Positions 6,671 through 7,377 of a stretch of DNA of 7,377 bases are shown piece after piece. Made by a program: the position numbers and the translations under genes. Origin of the DNA: CAZXBB01 sp964638815 (lineage in GTDB: Bacteria > Planctomycetota > Phycisphaerae > Phycisphaerales > SM1A02). The stretch is taken from positions 1-7,377 of the forward strand of contig CAZXBB010000177.1 in the NCBI GenBank assembly GCA_964638815.1, in the 5' to 3' direction. The notes under the pieces were generated by a model that was not told the DNA's origin, searched no databases, and saw only the letters and a program-made list of their open reading frames with translations. Numbering within the stretch: position 1 is the stretch's first letter; every line of letters starts with the position of its first letter.

Positions 6671-6797
6671 CATGCTGCAGGGGCCGCACCTTCGTTAGTC
6701 GTCAGGCCGCATCTCGAGGCTGCAGCATGCTGCAGGGGCCGCACCTTCGTTAGTCGTCAGGCTGCTGCAGGGGCCGCACCTTCGTTAGTCGTCAGGC
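6671..6797 (+). repeat. Three direct copies of a 26-bp core repeat
   Basis: The core (GGGG followed by CCGCACCTTCGTTAGTCGTC and AG) occurs at 6680-6705, 6735-6760 and 6770-6795. Copies 1 and 2 share 37 bp from CATGCTGCAG (6671-6707 and 6726-6762); copy 3 shares 34 bp from GCTGCAG (6764-6797). The starts are 55 and 35 bp apart, so copies 2 and 3 are practically tandem. A perfect 16-bp palindrome, CTGCAGCATGCTGCAG, forms the left edge of copy 2 (6720-6735). The spacing is irregular and two copies abut, which is not a CRISPR pattern. Confidence 0.92.
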
Positions 6798-6958
6798 CGC
6801 AGCTCACGGTTCTCGGGCAGTTCGATTGGCAGATCCGCGAGCGGTCGATGTAACGCCGTCGAGCTTCTGCTCGAATTGCGGGATTTCGGCACTCCCGCGA
6901 CGCATCGGCACGGGACCGTTCGCATCGACGCCGCGTGGCGCTCGGCGAGCCCTCTGCC

Positions 6959-7120
6959 AGCCGCGTGTCCGGTCGGGAGAGCCCGCCGATTGGCTGACGA
7001 CTAACGAAGGTGCGGCCCCGTACCCCGCTCGTACCCCGCTCTACGAGCCGCGTGTCCGGTCGGGAGGGCCCGCCGATCGGCTGACGACTAACGTCTAACG
7101 AAGGTGCGGCCCCGTACCCC
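6959..7120 (-). repeat. Two inverted core copies within a 68/75-bp direct duplication
   Basis: The same 26-bp core appears in inverted orientation at 6994-7019 and, with 7 extra bases (TCTAACG, a near copy of the preceding bases), at 7081-7113. Both sit in a longer duplicated unit: 6959-7026 and 7046-7120, starting AGCCGCGTGTCCGGTCGGGA. Apart from the 7-bp insertion the two units differ by only two substitutions that I can see. The gap between them is largely an 11-bp tandem repeat, GTACCCCGCTC twice (7020-7041). The copies can pair with the three plus-orientation copies to the left, giving stems of 26 bp. Confidence 0.9.
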
Positions 7121-7199
7121 CCGACGATACCCCATCGCCTGGCACCTCCCGCGGAGTTCGTATCTCGAGAAGGGTAGCCCTCGCCGGAGGCGTCTTTCG

Positions 7200-7377
7200 T
7201 CATTGGTTGTCCCGCTTCCCAAGGGTGGTGCCAATGGAACGCACGAGCTTGTCGACAGCACCATCGACAGCCTGCTCCATAGTCGCCGCCTGGTGGCTCA
7301 CCGCGAGAGGCTGGAGCCCCGAGAGACGAGCCTCAAGGATGCAGCGCATATCCTCTGTGCCGGATTTCTTGTCGCTG
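7200..7377 (-). CDS. HPF/RaiA-family ribosome-associated protein, C-terminal tail (5' end outside the window)
   Basis: The frame enters from the right edge and ends with TGA at 7202-7200, giving 58 visible residues. The tail contains SDKKSGTEDMRCILEARLSG, LQPLAVSHQAATMEQAVDGA and VDKLVRSIGTTLGKRDNQ. This matches the last beta strand and second helix of single-domain HPF/RaiA (sigma-54 modulation) proteins, where RC-EAR-G..P-AV.H.A.T...A..GA..KL is typical. Such proteins bind the 30S decoding region and stall or pair ribosomes in stationary phase or stress. Ending shortly after the helix, it is the short form without the dimerising C-terminal domain of long HPF. The GC of this piece is about 62% (counted), with about 72% G/C at third positions, lower than the genes to its left. 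The identification rests on remembered family sequences. Confidence 0.8.
   Translation of the reverse strand, partial: SDKKSGTEDMRCILEARLSGLQPLAVSHQAATMEQAVDGAVDKLVRSIGTTLGKRDNQ

Larger units (their letters stand above)
6548..7199. other. 652-bp gene-poor, repeat-bearing intergenic region
   Basis: No frame here has convincing protein features on either strand; the open frames present are short or consist largely of translated repeats. It holds five copies of a 26-bp core, a 68/75-bp duplication, an 11-bp tandem repeat and a 16-bp palindrome, listed separately. A further stem of 6 bp with a TTCT loop (TCGAGC/GCTCGA) lies at 6859-6874 without a T-tract. I see no tRNA, rRNA, transposase or clear terminator. 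Upstream regulatory sequence for the lipoprotein gene and the 3' flank of the HPF-like gene must lie inside it. Confidence 0.75.

Noticed and set aside
6536..6673. Longer version of the lipoprotein gene from the ATG at 6673
   Set aside because: It would put 46 Ser/Arg-rich residues before the signal peptide and destroy the lipobox position; the -10 box six bases from ATG 6535 also favours the shorter form.
6582..6689. A 35-codon minus-strand frame from a GTG inside repeat copy 1, ending in AAFFESAAAGVLERPSGS
   Set aside because: It reads somewhat protein-like, but is short, starts in a repeat, has no SD and resembles nothing I recognise. It could be a gene remnant, but I cannot support it.
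4229..6853. An 874-codon open frame on the plus strand, antisense to the lipoprotein and TPR genes
   Set aside because: It mirrors the GC-rich codons of the minus-strand genes. It has no domain pattern, while the minus strand has a lipobox, seven Ca loops and an ASPIC domain.
6859..6874. Hairpin TCGAGC-TTCT-GCTCGA as a terminator
   Set aside because: The stem is only 6 bp, no T-run follows on either strand, and no gene ends close to it.
6691..7010. Integron attC sites suggested by GTTAGTC and GACTAAC in the core copies
   Set aside because: Each is one base off the attC box consensus, the order is the reverse of an attC (GTTAGTC first), the distance is too large, and no integrase or cassette gene is present.
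6671..7113. CRISPR array
   Set aside because: Copies differ in orientation, spacing is irregular (55, 35, about 220, 87 bp), two copies are adjacent without a spacer, and no cas gene is present.
6757..7203. 148-codon minus-strand and 90-codon plus-strand (6826-7098) frames across the repeats
   Set aside because: Most of their sequence is translated repeat (LTTNEGAAP and similar, several times), with no independent sign of coding.

Overview
The window comes from a very GC-rich bacterial genome (roughly 70% G+C by eye in the genes, with third codon positions mostly G or C). Gene content suggests Planctomycetota: a lipoprotein FG-GAP/ASPIC-UnbV propeller next to a TPR protein, a SerRS with an unusual motif 3, and a small receiver-like protein behind tilS. 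Acidobacteriota or Myxococcota cannot be excluded. The placement rests on remembered family resemblance, not on a search.

Layout. Left edge, plus strand: the C-terminal part of tilS (1-530), overlapping by ATGA with a 136-residue protein shaped like a response-regulator receiver but without the phospho-acceptor Asp (527-937). These converge on a leftward block. The 84-bp gap between the convergent stops is almost filled by a 14-16 bp tandem repeat built around ACCGGT. On the minus strand, in transcription order, lie a seven-bladed FG-GAP/ASPIC lipoprotein (6535-4709), a TPR protein (4681-3351, split by a one-base frameshift near 4211), NAD kinase (3323-2460) and seryl-tRNA synthetase (2443-1022). 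From 6548 to 7199 there is no convincing gene. That stretch holds five copies of a 26-bp core, three in one orientation followed by two inverted, plus a 68/75-bp duplication and an 11-bp tandem repeat. At the right edge, 7377-7200 minus, is the C-terminal tail of an HPF/RaiA-type ribosome hibernation protein, visibly lower in GC.

How the genes work together. The minus-strand block appears to form two transcription units. The ASPIC lipoprotein and nadK both start six bases after a TACAAT -10 box and have no Shine-Dalgarno, the pattern of leaderless mRNAs. The first unit would be propeller plus TPR, a cell-surface pair; the second nadK plus serS, housekeeping. serS and the TPR gene are internal and have purine-rich SD sequences. 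tilS, serS and the HPF-like gene are translation-related, nadK makes NADP, and the propeller/TPR pair is the only accessory-looking part.

I see no defence system, transposase, tRNA, rRNA or CRISPR array. The most unusual items are the inverted repeat field, the paired leaderless promoters, the degenerate receiver, and the frameshifted TPR gene with a possible ATC start.
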